A stretch of 64,000 nucleotides of DNA from Tricholomella constricta (taxonomy: Eukaryota; Basidiomycota; Agaricomycetes; Agaricales; Lyophyllaceae): the NCBI GenBank assembly GCA_013368375.1, contig JAACJP010000002.1, forward strand, positions 310,001-374,000. The letters are read 5' to 3'. Below, one piece after another: positions 20,049 through 29,781 of this stretch. The notes beneath the pieces were generated by a model that was not told where the DNA came from, did no database searches, and was given only the letters and a program-made list of their open reading frames with translations. The number at the start of each line of letters is the position of its first letter. The stretch's first letter is position 1. The translations under genes and the position numbers were made by a program.

Positions 20049-21878
20049 CCGTTTCGCATCCCTTTTCCATCCGGGGCGGCGAGGCGTTGTACCGTGAAGC
20101 CCTTTGCGAAGATGGACCTGAAGGCTTCGACTACGGCTCCGGCGTCTCGGGGGCCTTCCAGATGCTCGTGGATGAAGTACGCGACTGCCGGGTTCCTAGA
20201 TAGAACTGCCCTGACGAAATCCGCGGCTTCCTCTTGGGATTCGGTCGTGAGGGGGTACGTCAGGTCACATAAGGACATGATGAAGGAGGGGGTGGGTGGG
20301 TTGTACGGCACTACAAAGATGGTGGCCTCTGCCGTGGAGATGGCACTTCGTTCTATGAGGACGTCCACAGCGTGTTGGTTGATGTTGAAGACGAGGAAGT
20401 GGTAGGGGGGTTGAACACGGCCGTTGGTTAGGTTCATGCGATCGGGAGGAGCTACAATTGCTTTGCCTACGTCCGCGACTTTTCCTATGAGTTCCCGGAC
20501 TTGAGAGACTGCCGTGAGGGGCAGGGAGTCAAAATTGCCGTCGTAGAGTCAGATCCAGACTTTCGGACCAGGTTTTTCTTGCCATAGTAGGAGCAGATCC
20601 GAAGTGACATTGTAGGATGGGGCGTGTCACAGGTGGACTGTTGGGAATCCGCCCGGTGGGGTTCTGGTGCATACTAGTCCTTTCACATTTTTCTCCACCC
20701 TCCCTTCTATCGTTGTGAGCCAAGGGTAGTTTACATCGCGGAGGAAATGCAGGGGGTCTACAGGGGGTTCTTCTTGGGCTGGGGAACCGAGGCGATGATT
20801 CGGGGTGGGGGAGAGGTCCATTTCTGGGGACTGACGTGCTCGGGGGGGTGGGGTTGGGGATTCTTGGGGTTGGAGCATGTTGTTTGGTGTGCGGGTTCGT
20901 CTCCCGGTGGGCTTGTGTACGCGTTCAGTATACTGGCTGTATGTGTGCGTGAATTCTACTCACTTGGCTATTGGGGAGTTGGTTGTTGATTCCGGGGACT
21001 GGGAGCGGAGGGAAGGCTTCCAGTGAGAAGAGGGGAGTTGGTTCGTTCTCTGGGGTACCCCCGAAAGGGTCATCTTCTTGTGGCATCAACGGGATTAAAG
21101 CGGGTGGGAATACTTCTTCTAGGATGGAGCTACGTCTCAGTTTTTGGGTGATGCGTGGGTTATCGCCTGCGCTTCTCGTCGGGCTTCCGTCCGGCGGTCT
21201 CTTGTTCGAGTCGCGTAGTTTAATTAGTTGGGCCAGTGTTAGAGAGAAGTTTTGAGTCCGTATAAATGAGTATGTGAGCGTCCTATTTGTAGTTTATTTT
21301 CTGTTCATTTTCCAATCCTGTTCCTTCCTATAACTCCCGAACCGATTTGCACCTTCCGTATTTCCCACGTATTGACTTGTTGTGATTCGATTTTACGTGC
21401 ATTTTCAGGGCCCCGACTGGGGGGGAGGTGGGGGAGGCGGCGGGGGGGTGAGTGTCTGGGGGGGCGGCTGGGGTTTGTTCGGTGTTCGGTGATTTCTAAT
21501 TATACATTTTTTGGAGGTATGGCTTACCATTGCTCCTCTGATGTGTTTTATGAAATCTTTCCCTCCTAGACGTAGATATTTTGTGGGGATTAAGATGGAC
21601 GTGCTTTCTTGCGAGTCTTCGGATACGTCGAGGTGAGCCCATTCGAGGTTTCCGGAGGGTAGGATTCCTGAGATGACAACGAACGTTTTCATGAAGTCAT
21701 TTGGCCATCCTGCTTCCCTTGTTAGGATGACCATCGTGTCGCCGATACGTGCTGGTTCGTTGGAGAGGTAGTCCACGCAGCGCCATTCCATGTGCCACTG
21801 CCCGTTGTTGTTTAAGATGAGGGACGGGGTCGCCATCATAGAGACAACCTTTGGGGGCGTGCGGAGGATTCTAGACAT
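20049..21878 (-). pseudogene. Broken multi-exon gene of unknown function, truncated by GypA-1 LTR
   Basis: Exon 1 starts at 21878 (MSRILRTPPKVV) and ends at a GTAAGC donor near 21522-21527. A middle coding block (about 21255-20965) contains LAQLIKLRDSNKRPPDGSPT. A later block (20878 downward) runs FLRDVNYPWLTTIEGRVEKN to AAPDGKGMRNG, where the LTR begins. Two in-frame TGA codons interrupt this block, at VHL*HAPSYN (about 20637) and KVWI*LYDGNF (about 20553). Both are explained by CGA to TGA changes. I do not recognise the family. It is a host-type or captured gene, dead by nonsense mutation and 3' truncation. Confidence 0.55.
21410..21470 (+). other. G-rich tract with quadruplex potential
   Basis: Several runs of 4-7 G separated by short spacers, in a non-coding (intron) position of the broken gene. 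Confidence 0.4.
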
Positions 21879-22668
21879 TGCTACAGGAGCTGTGGTCTTG
21901 ATTTCTGGGGTGTCGGTCAGTTTGGTCGCCTTTTAATGGTGTGTCATTTCCGTAATCTTACGCTAGACGTACAATTGAGTTGCGGCCTTGAGGCATAGAA
22001 GGCTGGCACGTTTGAACTGAATTATGGTGATTGGGTTTATTCTGTGCGTGTCCGCGCTATTTGGTTTGGATTCAGCTAGATATCCTGCCTCAAATTTTGG
22101 GGGTTAATGATCGTAGGGGCATTTTCTACTGTCTCTTGTGCGGGTCAGCGTACTTCGAGACTGGGATGCATGCATGGGCGGGGTAACATAATTAGTTAGT
22201 GTACGTTTTGCTTCCAACCGGCAACGTCCGGGGCCTCGTGGGCCGTTTGCTTCCGAAGGTTTCGTTCGCTCTTCTCCTGTTCAGGCTTTGGGTTTTGGGA
22301 GGTATGTCGTCTTAATGGGTAGGGGAGGTTTCTTTTTCATCTTGAAAAAGCCTTGGTAGATACACTTCTTGTATCTTTCCTATCTGGTAGGAGCGACGGG
22401 TGTGCACTACCGCGTCGGCACAGCCGCTCACTGGGCGTGTGACTAATCCTGACCACGTCGTGGTTCAGGTCCAAGTTTCCTCCACGAGTGTTAAACTTGA
22501 ATCTGAAGCACGGGCCGTGGGTCACCTGACCAGCCGTGCTCAAACTTGACCATCGCCGGTCCAACGGTGACGGCTAGCGATTCAAGCCTAACCTCATTGG
22601 ATAGGTTACAAGCCTTGAAAGGGTCCCCCGATACCGTTTTGTACTAGCAAACGCTATTGCCTGTAATC
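21879..22668. other. Intergenic region with a cluster of short hairpins
   Basis: No gene was recognised. Between about 22355 and 22620 several perfect stems follow one another: AGATACA/TGTATCT (22358-22376), CAAGTTT/AAACTTG (about 22472-22500), GCACGG/CCGTGC, GGTCA/TGACC and TAACCT/AGGTTA. It precedes the IST1-TBC gene and probably includes its promoter. Confidence 0.45.
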
Positions 22669-25600
22669 ATGGCTAATGAAAGGTGGGAGCCAGCTTTCGT
22701 CAAGGTTTGTCGTCATCCGTTATGGCGCCAGCTGTCATTGAGGAATTCTAGGCGCAACTCAGACTAACAAGCCTGAGACTAGGACAATTGCAGGAAAAAA
22801 AGGATTCCCAAGGAGCCATTTCGCGAAGGGATATCGCAACTCTATTACAACAGCGAAATGTTGGGCTGGCGCGACTGAAGGCACAGAGACTCTTGCAAGA
22901 GGATGCATTGGGAGATTTATTGGAGGTGCTGGAAATGCACGTTGGGCAGTTACTCGAACATTTCAATGAAATTTACCAGAGGTGCGTAACCGTCCAGTCC
23001 AAGCAAATAGACTCCAGTTAGTAACCCTGTGTAGTACTTCCCCTACACCTAACGTAGCTGAGGCTGCTTCAACTATTATATACGCAGCTCCTCATGTTGA
23101 CTCCAAAGGTGTGCAACATCCTGTCCTCCTGTGGCTCTTTAATTTATGTTCGACAGACCTTGAAATCGTCAGTGAACTATTGACCCAGCGCCTTGGTCCC
23201 GACTTTGCGCGTTCCGCTAGGGGGAATCATGACAGTCATGTCGCATCCACTGCTCTTCAGACAATAACAGCCCCACCACCCTCTGCGGAGGCTCTCGATG
23301 CTAGCCTTGAAAATATTGCGAATGATTTCGGAGTAAAATGGTCTCCAGAACCTCGGCGTGAAGAGATGTAAGTCCGTCATACTTGAAAATTTGACGAGAC
23401 CTTGACATTTCTTTCAGACTGAACACACTATCCGAGATTTTGGATCCTCAATCCTCACCCGTTGTGGACATGGTCAAATTACGTCGTATTTGCTGTCGTG
23501 GTATGAATCTATGCTTCAAACTGTTTTCTTGCTCTAAATTTGTCTTATATACACTGTACAGGGATCCCTGATGAACCCAGCTGGCTTAGACCTAGGATAT
23601 GGAAGTGAGTCTCAGTTCTCATGAGGTTTTACTCTACCTGAACGCATTACAAGGTTGTTTCTCGGAATTCTCCCGGTCATCAAGGCGTCCTGGGGGAAGG
23701 AAATGCAACAACATCGTGAAAGCTACTACGTAAGTATCTATCAGGTTTTATTTCTCCTCAAAATTGACTGTTTTCCAAGGGTTTGATAAAGCGAGTGTTA
23801 GAACCATTTGCAGCGCTACCACCTCCATCCCAGCCGCCAACTCCTCTGGATTCTGTATTGCTTGATGTTTCAAAGCAATTGTCCAGCATCCCATTCACCT
23901 TATTTGGCGAACTTATAAACGCGCCGGAGTCCTTCGAAAGCTGCCCACTTGATGATAGCGCAACGGATGAGATTAAGGTCACCTCTGCTCGGAACCTGGA
24001 CATTCGTTTGAACGATCTCAAAATCCAGGTTACAACCGAGTCCGAAATGTTAGTTACCTCAGACATACGGCTCGAACGACTGGAGAATGGCACGCCAGAG
24101 ATCTCGCTTTCTTCTCCGGCAGAAGCACAGGATGGACCCACGACACTTCTCTCGTTCAAACCTCGTATTGCGGGAACTGCTCATCGAAAACATTCAAGCG
24201 CACTACTCAGACTCCTTTACTTACATGCGTCTATCAACCCTGGTAACCTTTCACCGCACATACCATCCTTGCTCATTCCTCTGTATACCGTCCTTAATCA
24301 GGAGGTTGTTCCTGAGGATCTTGCCCATGCTGAAGCTGATACATTTTGGTTGTTTGAGGCCATGGTGGGAGAATTTTCGGAACTTGAGGACGAGGAAGGC
24401 GGGAACGTCTGGATCAAAAGATTTAGTGAGAGGCTGTTATGGGCTGACGCTGACCTCTCCCATAGCTTGGTGCGTTTCTGCTTCTTTTTCATATGCCCCG
24501 AATGTGAATTTCGTAATCCACAGACAATGAAAGGACTTGATCCCGGCCTGCCTCATTATTCCTAGTAAGTATTCTTTGTGGGTTTTCAGCGATTAGTTTT
24601 GACATGTCTCTGGAAAGCCGATGGCTTGCACCTCTTCTTGCCCACACGTTGCCCTTGTCGGCTATATACCCGGTTTGGGATGCACTGTTTTCATGTCCAA
24701 TGAGGGCACGAGACTCGAATCCGAAAATTGACCACTTGCTCGATATATCTGTAGCAATGCTCATTCGCGCGAGAGCTGCACTACTCAGGTAAGCTTGTCA
24801 TTATTGCGAAACCCCCAATGTTCACATACCGTAGGTTGGGCAAACCTGGAAGGAAGTCTCCCAGTCTATGGGCAGGAGAAACCAATGCACTCCCTCCGTT
24901 GTCGCCTCTACGTGCATGGGAGTTAGGAGACGCCTTTCTCGAGGGTATGTCTCTTCTACAGCTCTATCCAATAGAAGCCGTGGGTGGCATCGACAGGATT
25001 TTGCAAACCGCCTCTGATTTGAGACATCGGCGGGGCGAAGAATCTAAATTGGCTCAAAAAGACAGGCTTAGTTTAGGCAATCGTCTCAAAGTCACCATGT
25101 GGAAAGGCTTTACCAACCAAGTATCATCTCCGGATACATCACCTGAGGAATCTGAAGATGAACTCTCAGATGGCGCTTCACGGGAAGACGGCGATGATAC
25201 TGAAACACCAGGGAAGACGGTACCTGTTCTGACATCAAGGTTGGCCACAATTGTGTGGAGAGGCATAACGAACCAGACGTCTATGGGACCTCCTCCTTCC
25301 CCTCGTTTGCTGCCACCCCCATCGGCTCCTCATTCACCCCCACCTCCCACCCAGGGAATCAAAGGTTCGAATTCGGAACCTGGCCTAACATCAAGGTTGG
25401 CCACAACTGTGTGGAGAGGGATAACAAATCAGACATCTATGGAGCCTCCGCCTTCCCCTCTCTCTCCACAATCAACATCGATGTCTCCTTCACCGTCGCC
25501 CTCCACGCAGGAATCAATCGATTCTTCCCCTGACGAGAGCTCCAATCCAAAGTCTAGTCTGTGGGCGTATACCGATAAGCTGAAGGATTCTGATGCCGTC

Positions 25601-27085
25601 GCTACATTTGCAAAGGTTAGCACCAACTGGCGAGCGAAAGCCATGTTAGGCTCGTGGGGATCCACCATCTCCTCACCATCTTCAAAGCTTCCCGGTCGGA
25701 GTGAATCCGTTAGTGAAGGGTCCAACATCAAATTGGATGAGGGCCGTCGTGGGTCCCTTCCTCCCATTGATCGCAGTGGGGTATATTCACCTCCTCCTCG
25801 ACCACTATACTTCCGCCCACCCCGAGATAGTTTTATTCTTCCAACAAACGAGACGCTGTCCTCACTTGGTCCCGAACAAAGCATGCTCTATGACAGTGGC
25901 TTCACGGACAAGGCACGAAGCTTGCAATCATCGCTTGCTGCGCTGACGCGCACTTTACCTTCTCAACCTGTGGCTAAAAAAGGACCGCGGCCCTTACTTC
26001 TGAGCCCTTCAACTCCCATCACATCCCCTCCAAATCGGCCGATATCGCGTTCAGCTGGTAGCACTCCTGCGCTCGAACGTAGTGAATGGGCGGATGTAAT
26101 GAGGCTTAAAGGCCTCCGTTTACACCGGGACTCCCAGTCGTCTGTTTCCTCGCTATCTCCCTCTGATGCCTTCCGATCCGCTAAATCCAGTCGAGCCGAG
26201 TGGGAGTCAGATACTGGAGTATCCGGTCGACGTGTTCCCCTCAACCGTAAATCCGTCTCGCCGATGGCTCCTGGCTCCAGAATACGTCAAGGACGACCTA
26301 TCTCGGGGTCATCTTCCGCCACGTCGTCTGACCATGGCTTATTAAGCCCCCCATTGTCAACTCAGAGCGACCTTCAGAGTTGGAGTTGCGTTAATGTGCC
26401 GGAGTCGCCCCTATCAACATCACCTCATGTTCCAAAATCCCCTACGGTGCTTCAATCACATAAAAACGGTGTCATTCATGTAATGGAGACCGTTTCCACT
26501 GATGACACTGGCGAACCGTCCGAGCCAAGGAAGTTGACCCGGAAGAAAACCCCGCCTTCACCCCATTATCATACCGATGACTCGTCGAATTCGTCTGTCG
26601 TCCACGTCCCTTCACGGAGTCCCCGTCTACGGTCCAAACGTTACACGGCTCGTCCTCCAAATTTAAGCATTCAAGAGAATGGCTCTCGTCCAAGGGCTGT
26701 TGCAGAACGAAAATCGTCAAACCCAAACACCCTAGCTGTAGAATGGCCAGCTGATGATCAAGAAATAGCGAGGACACCCAGGGCTTCCAGCTTCAATGTC
26801 GATGATGATGTGATGTTCACTTCAGCAAATTCCTCGAGATCCATAAGGCGCTCACGGAAGGTATCGACAGAGACTCAGGAACGTCTTAGAAAGACTTCAA
26901 CGGATGGTCACGATACTCGGCCCCATAAAACCTCTTCGGGACAACGAACACGGAGAGTATCGAGTGAACACAGGGACATGGGAAAGACGCCGAGGGAAAG
27001 CTCGGCAGAGGAAGGGGACGATGAAGGTTATGATGATTTACTGAGTGCATATGAGAGTGAGGAACAGATATCTTCAACGCGATAA
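22669..27085 (+). CDS. IST1-domain protein joined to TBC (RabGAP-like) domain
   Basis: Model exons: 22669-22704, 22752-22981, 23035-23108, 23157-23367, 23418-23500, 23562-23604, 23654-23729, 23780-24469, 24524-24564, 24618-24788, 24835-27085. All introns are 46-61 bp, GT-AG, and frame is kept (1301 aa). Exons 1-4 give an IST1 fold (QLRLTSLRLGQLQEKKDSQG, DLLEVLEMHVGQLLEHFNEI, ASTIIYAAPH). IST1 regulates Vps4/ESCRT-III in endosomal sorting. Exons 5-11 give a TBC1D13-like region (RGIPDEPSWLRPRIWKLFLG, LLYLHASINPG, LPHYSYRWLAPLL), but the usual Arg-finger and YxQ Gln-finger motifs are not seen. The C-terminal 700 residues are Ser/Pro-rich with a repeated VWRGITNQTSM unit. The join is made by a single intron (23368-23417). 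Two separate genes remain possible, since reading through that donor gives an immediate TAA. Domain calls are strong; the fusion is moderate. Confidence 0.75.
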
Positions 27086-27128
27086 AGTACACATATGTAT
27101 ATAGTATTGAGATGATCTTGTGCATTAT

Positions 27129-27869
27129 TCAGTGTTTTATAACAATCGTGCTGGTCGGGCCCAATTTCAATAGGTTATCATGAATACCACGATAAACGTG
27201 GAGAAGTACGTTATTCTGAGGCAGCACATTCTGAAGATACCTGAGCTCAGTTCAAGAGACTAAGAAGTAACTGACTTACTTGAAACGCAACTTCTAGCAT
27301 AAAGCCAGGGTTCGTCAGCTTGATGACTGCTAAATAGTACCGGACATCCCAACCCTTCAAACCTTCGTGAATGACGACATCTTGAAGCACTTTCACTCGT
27401 ATAAAGCGCCGCTGCACGGAGACGCAGAGCCCTGGCAATCCGCGATGCGTTTCCAGCTGAATCCCGTGGGGAGGGAGAACAATGACAGATTCTAGGCCAA
27501 GGACTGTCTATATTTCGATTCATCTTGTGAATGTTTTCGTACCATGTAATACCTGGCTGCACTTGGACCATAGGTATACCAAAAGTACCACAGAAGCCCC
27601 AGTCAACATTGACGTAGACTGAATCTGTCAATGTGTTGAGCTTCGTGTAATTCAGAGGAGTTTTTCGGATGCACCTTGGATAGGGTAAACGCGCTCAAAG
27701 TAAAGAAGAATATTGCATCTTGCCATGTAAAACCAGAGGTACCTTGAAGAATTTTGTTATTACCGTAACGAGATGGACGCCAATTCTCCACTCTATATTC
27801 ATGGAAGCCGTTGGATTCAAAGACAGAAAATTGAGGATGTGACTCGCGGAGTGGATGTTGTGGTCTCAT
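27129..27869 (-). CDS. GPI15: PIG-H / GPI15 subunit of GPI-GlcNAc transferase
   Basis: Four exons on the minus strand: 27869-27675, 27624-27543, 27491-27280, 27230-27129. Introns are 50, 51 and 49 bp and frame is kept, giving 196 aa, close to the usual length of the family. PIG-H works with PIG-A at the cytosolic face of the ER in the first step of GPI-anchor synthesis, transferring GlcNAc to phosphatidylinositol. Visible features: FHEYRVENWR, a first hydrophobic segment (WQDAIFFFTLSAFTLS), a second (MLTGASVVLLVYLW), then the family core VLHESVIVLPPHGIQLETHR, LQDVVIHEGLKGWDVRYYLA and the C-terminal block NVLPQNNVLLHVYRGIHDNL. The start at 27869 fits the second Met of a longer open frame. It converges with the IST1-TBC gene, with 43 bp between stops. 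Confidence 0.85.
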
Positions 27870-28318
27870 GCGACCGGGCTGAGTTGTGTAACTGGAATTG
27901 AAATTGGAACGATATAGATCGCTGTTTAAATATTTATTTACGCTAGTCCAATGCAGCCAAACTGGGTGACCGGGCGACACGGCGCATCATGCGGCACTAC
28001 TAAACAGTCGCAAACAAAACGCCGCGCGTTTTCGGGTTGGACGCGGTGACGCATCAATCACGCCTGATTCTGGTGGTTACGAATTCAAGACTTCTCTCAC
28101 CTAGAAGAAGGGCGGGTCGAGCTGAAACTTTCCCCCGGGATTTTCATAGTGACCCTCCTTCGCTAGGTGAGCTGATCAGTTTTTATCCCCAGGGATTATT
28201 CGTAGTGACCGCTTCGCATAGCTATGTCGCACCAGGCGCCCAATATTTTCGCGTCCAAAATTCATTCTTCACATCGCTTCGCTCAACTTTGTGTCTTACT
28301 ACTTGAGACATTTACATT
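27870..28318. other. Intergenic region / left part of the Ngaro-like element
   Basis: No gene. A direct repeat of about 30 bp occurs at 28132-28163 and 28187-28217 (shared core GGGATT, TAGTGACC, CTTCGC). It may be part of the left terminal structure of the downstream element, but no matching copy was found on the right. Confidence 0.35.
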
Positions 28319-29740
28319 ATGTCAAGCGATGGACCAACATACGTCAAACAGAATGCAGGAGCGCCAGGAGGAAACTCTACAGGAGTCGTTAACTCTAGCA
28401 GATCATCTGAGCTCATCTATTACGGACCACCCAATCATCCCCCTTCACACCAGAATTCAGTCTCCACTTCTCGGTCAGATGTGCCTGAGTCCGGAGCCGG
28501 AGCTTCTAGCTCGACTCTCCAGTCCAATCCACGAAACCGCGAATTCCAATTCCAACTCTCACATCAAGTCGAAGCCGTCCTCAAAGACTTCAGAGAAGGA
28601 AAAATTGAAAAAGGGGATGCCTCCTTATCTGTCTTCAAAATTCTCAGCCTCCAGACAGACGACGAAGTGGCGAGCCAGCTCGCCATCAAGGAGTACTTAT
28701 CTTCCATTGACAGCATTCAAAGAGAAATCGAGGCATCCTGTAGGCGCGGCGATGCCGCCCACCGTGTCCATGACAATCGGGCCTTTGGACCAATCCCTCG
28801 TCCTGCCTCCTATTGATCAAACGCTGGGTCCCGCACAGACCAAGGATTCAACATGTTCCTGGATAACACCAGAGCAGGAAGTAACTTCCATGAGCGCTCG
28901 CCCTCTCCTGACGAGGCTCTCAATGGAGACCGAAAGAGGCGCAAACTTACCGCAATCGACTTGCTGTGGTTCAAAAAGGAAACACTCGCCCAGCAGGTCC
29001 AGCGTCCGCAGTGTAAAGTCACCCAAGAGATCCTGGAAAAGCTCGCCCGGGACCCACAGTTTGTCAAGGGGAGTCTCCTCACCAGCTGTTCAGCGCCTCC
29101 CGGATTCCCTGAGTGGGACGCCATCATTAGAGGAAGTCCAGTCAACCTCAATGCCGTCTTCTCCACCTTCCACTCCAGTGTCACTCCTAAAGAGGACTCT
29201 AGCAGCGTGGGAGACACTAAGAATAAGTTTGCCAGACCAGAGCCAGCAAAGAAAATCCTTACCTCGCAAGATTGGTCAATCGCTTGGCGCTTCACCGTCG
29301 AAGCCTACGCTCACATTTTCAAGGAGCGCACTGCAGAGCTCAACACATGGGACAAGCATATTGAGGGCATGTTCGCCTCCATTCAAATCACCTACCACAG
29401 ACAAATCATTCTCTATGATGTCGCCTCTCGGAACGTCGTCAGAGGAGGTCAGCAAAACATCCTCACAGATTCTCACCTCTTCGTTAACCTCTGGACGTCC
29501 ATCGGCACTCCAATGGGGCGACTCGTCGGTTCAGACGGAAGCAAAAAAGGTTCCGGAGCGGGAGCAAAAACCGGATCAAGCGGCAACCGGCTCGAGTTAT
29601 GTAACCGGTTCAATGCCTTCGATCGGGTCTGCACCAGCTCAGCAGGAAAATGTCGTTTCGTCCACCAGTGTCAGAAATGCGGGTCAAAGGATCACGGGGC
29701 TGGAAAGTGCGTCGAGGAGGGGAAGTGGAGCGAAGCGTGA
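28319..29740 (+). pseudogene. Ngaro-like Gag with one in-frame stop
   Basis: Two segments in the same frame: 28319-28816 (contains VEAVLKDFREGKIEKGDASL) and 28817-29740. They are separated only by a TGA at 28814-28816. The second segment has LTSQDWSIAWRFTVEAYAHI and a Cys/His-rich end (ELCNRFNAFDRVC, CRFVHQCQKCGSKDHGAGKC) typical of the Gag of these elements. The 507-codon ORF at 28224-29747 in another frame is a shadow. Confidence 0.75.
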
Positions 29741-29781
29741 GGCCTAAATACCTCTGATACAATTTGTGGCAACAACCGGCA

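Noticed and set aside
22355..22620. tRNA gene
   Set aside because: Stems do not form a cloverleaf with recognisable A/B boxes or anticodon arm.
24565..24596. A 32-bp intron in the TBC gene
   Set aside because: Using the acceptor at 24617 gives a 53-bp intron and restores the HYSYRWLAPLL motif.
27553..27742. Alternative splicing of PIG-H skipping the hydrophobic segments
   Set aside because: A model with 50- and 51-bp introns keeps both hydrophobic segments and the VLHESVIVLPP core in frame.
28224..29747. 507-codon ORF
   Set aside because: It overlaps Ngaro gag in another frame; composition is biased (Ser/Pro/Arg) and the zinc motifs are in the other frame.
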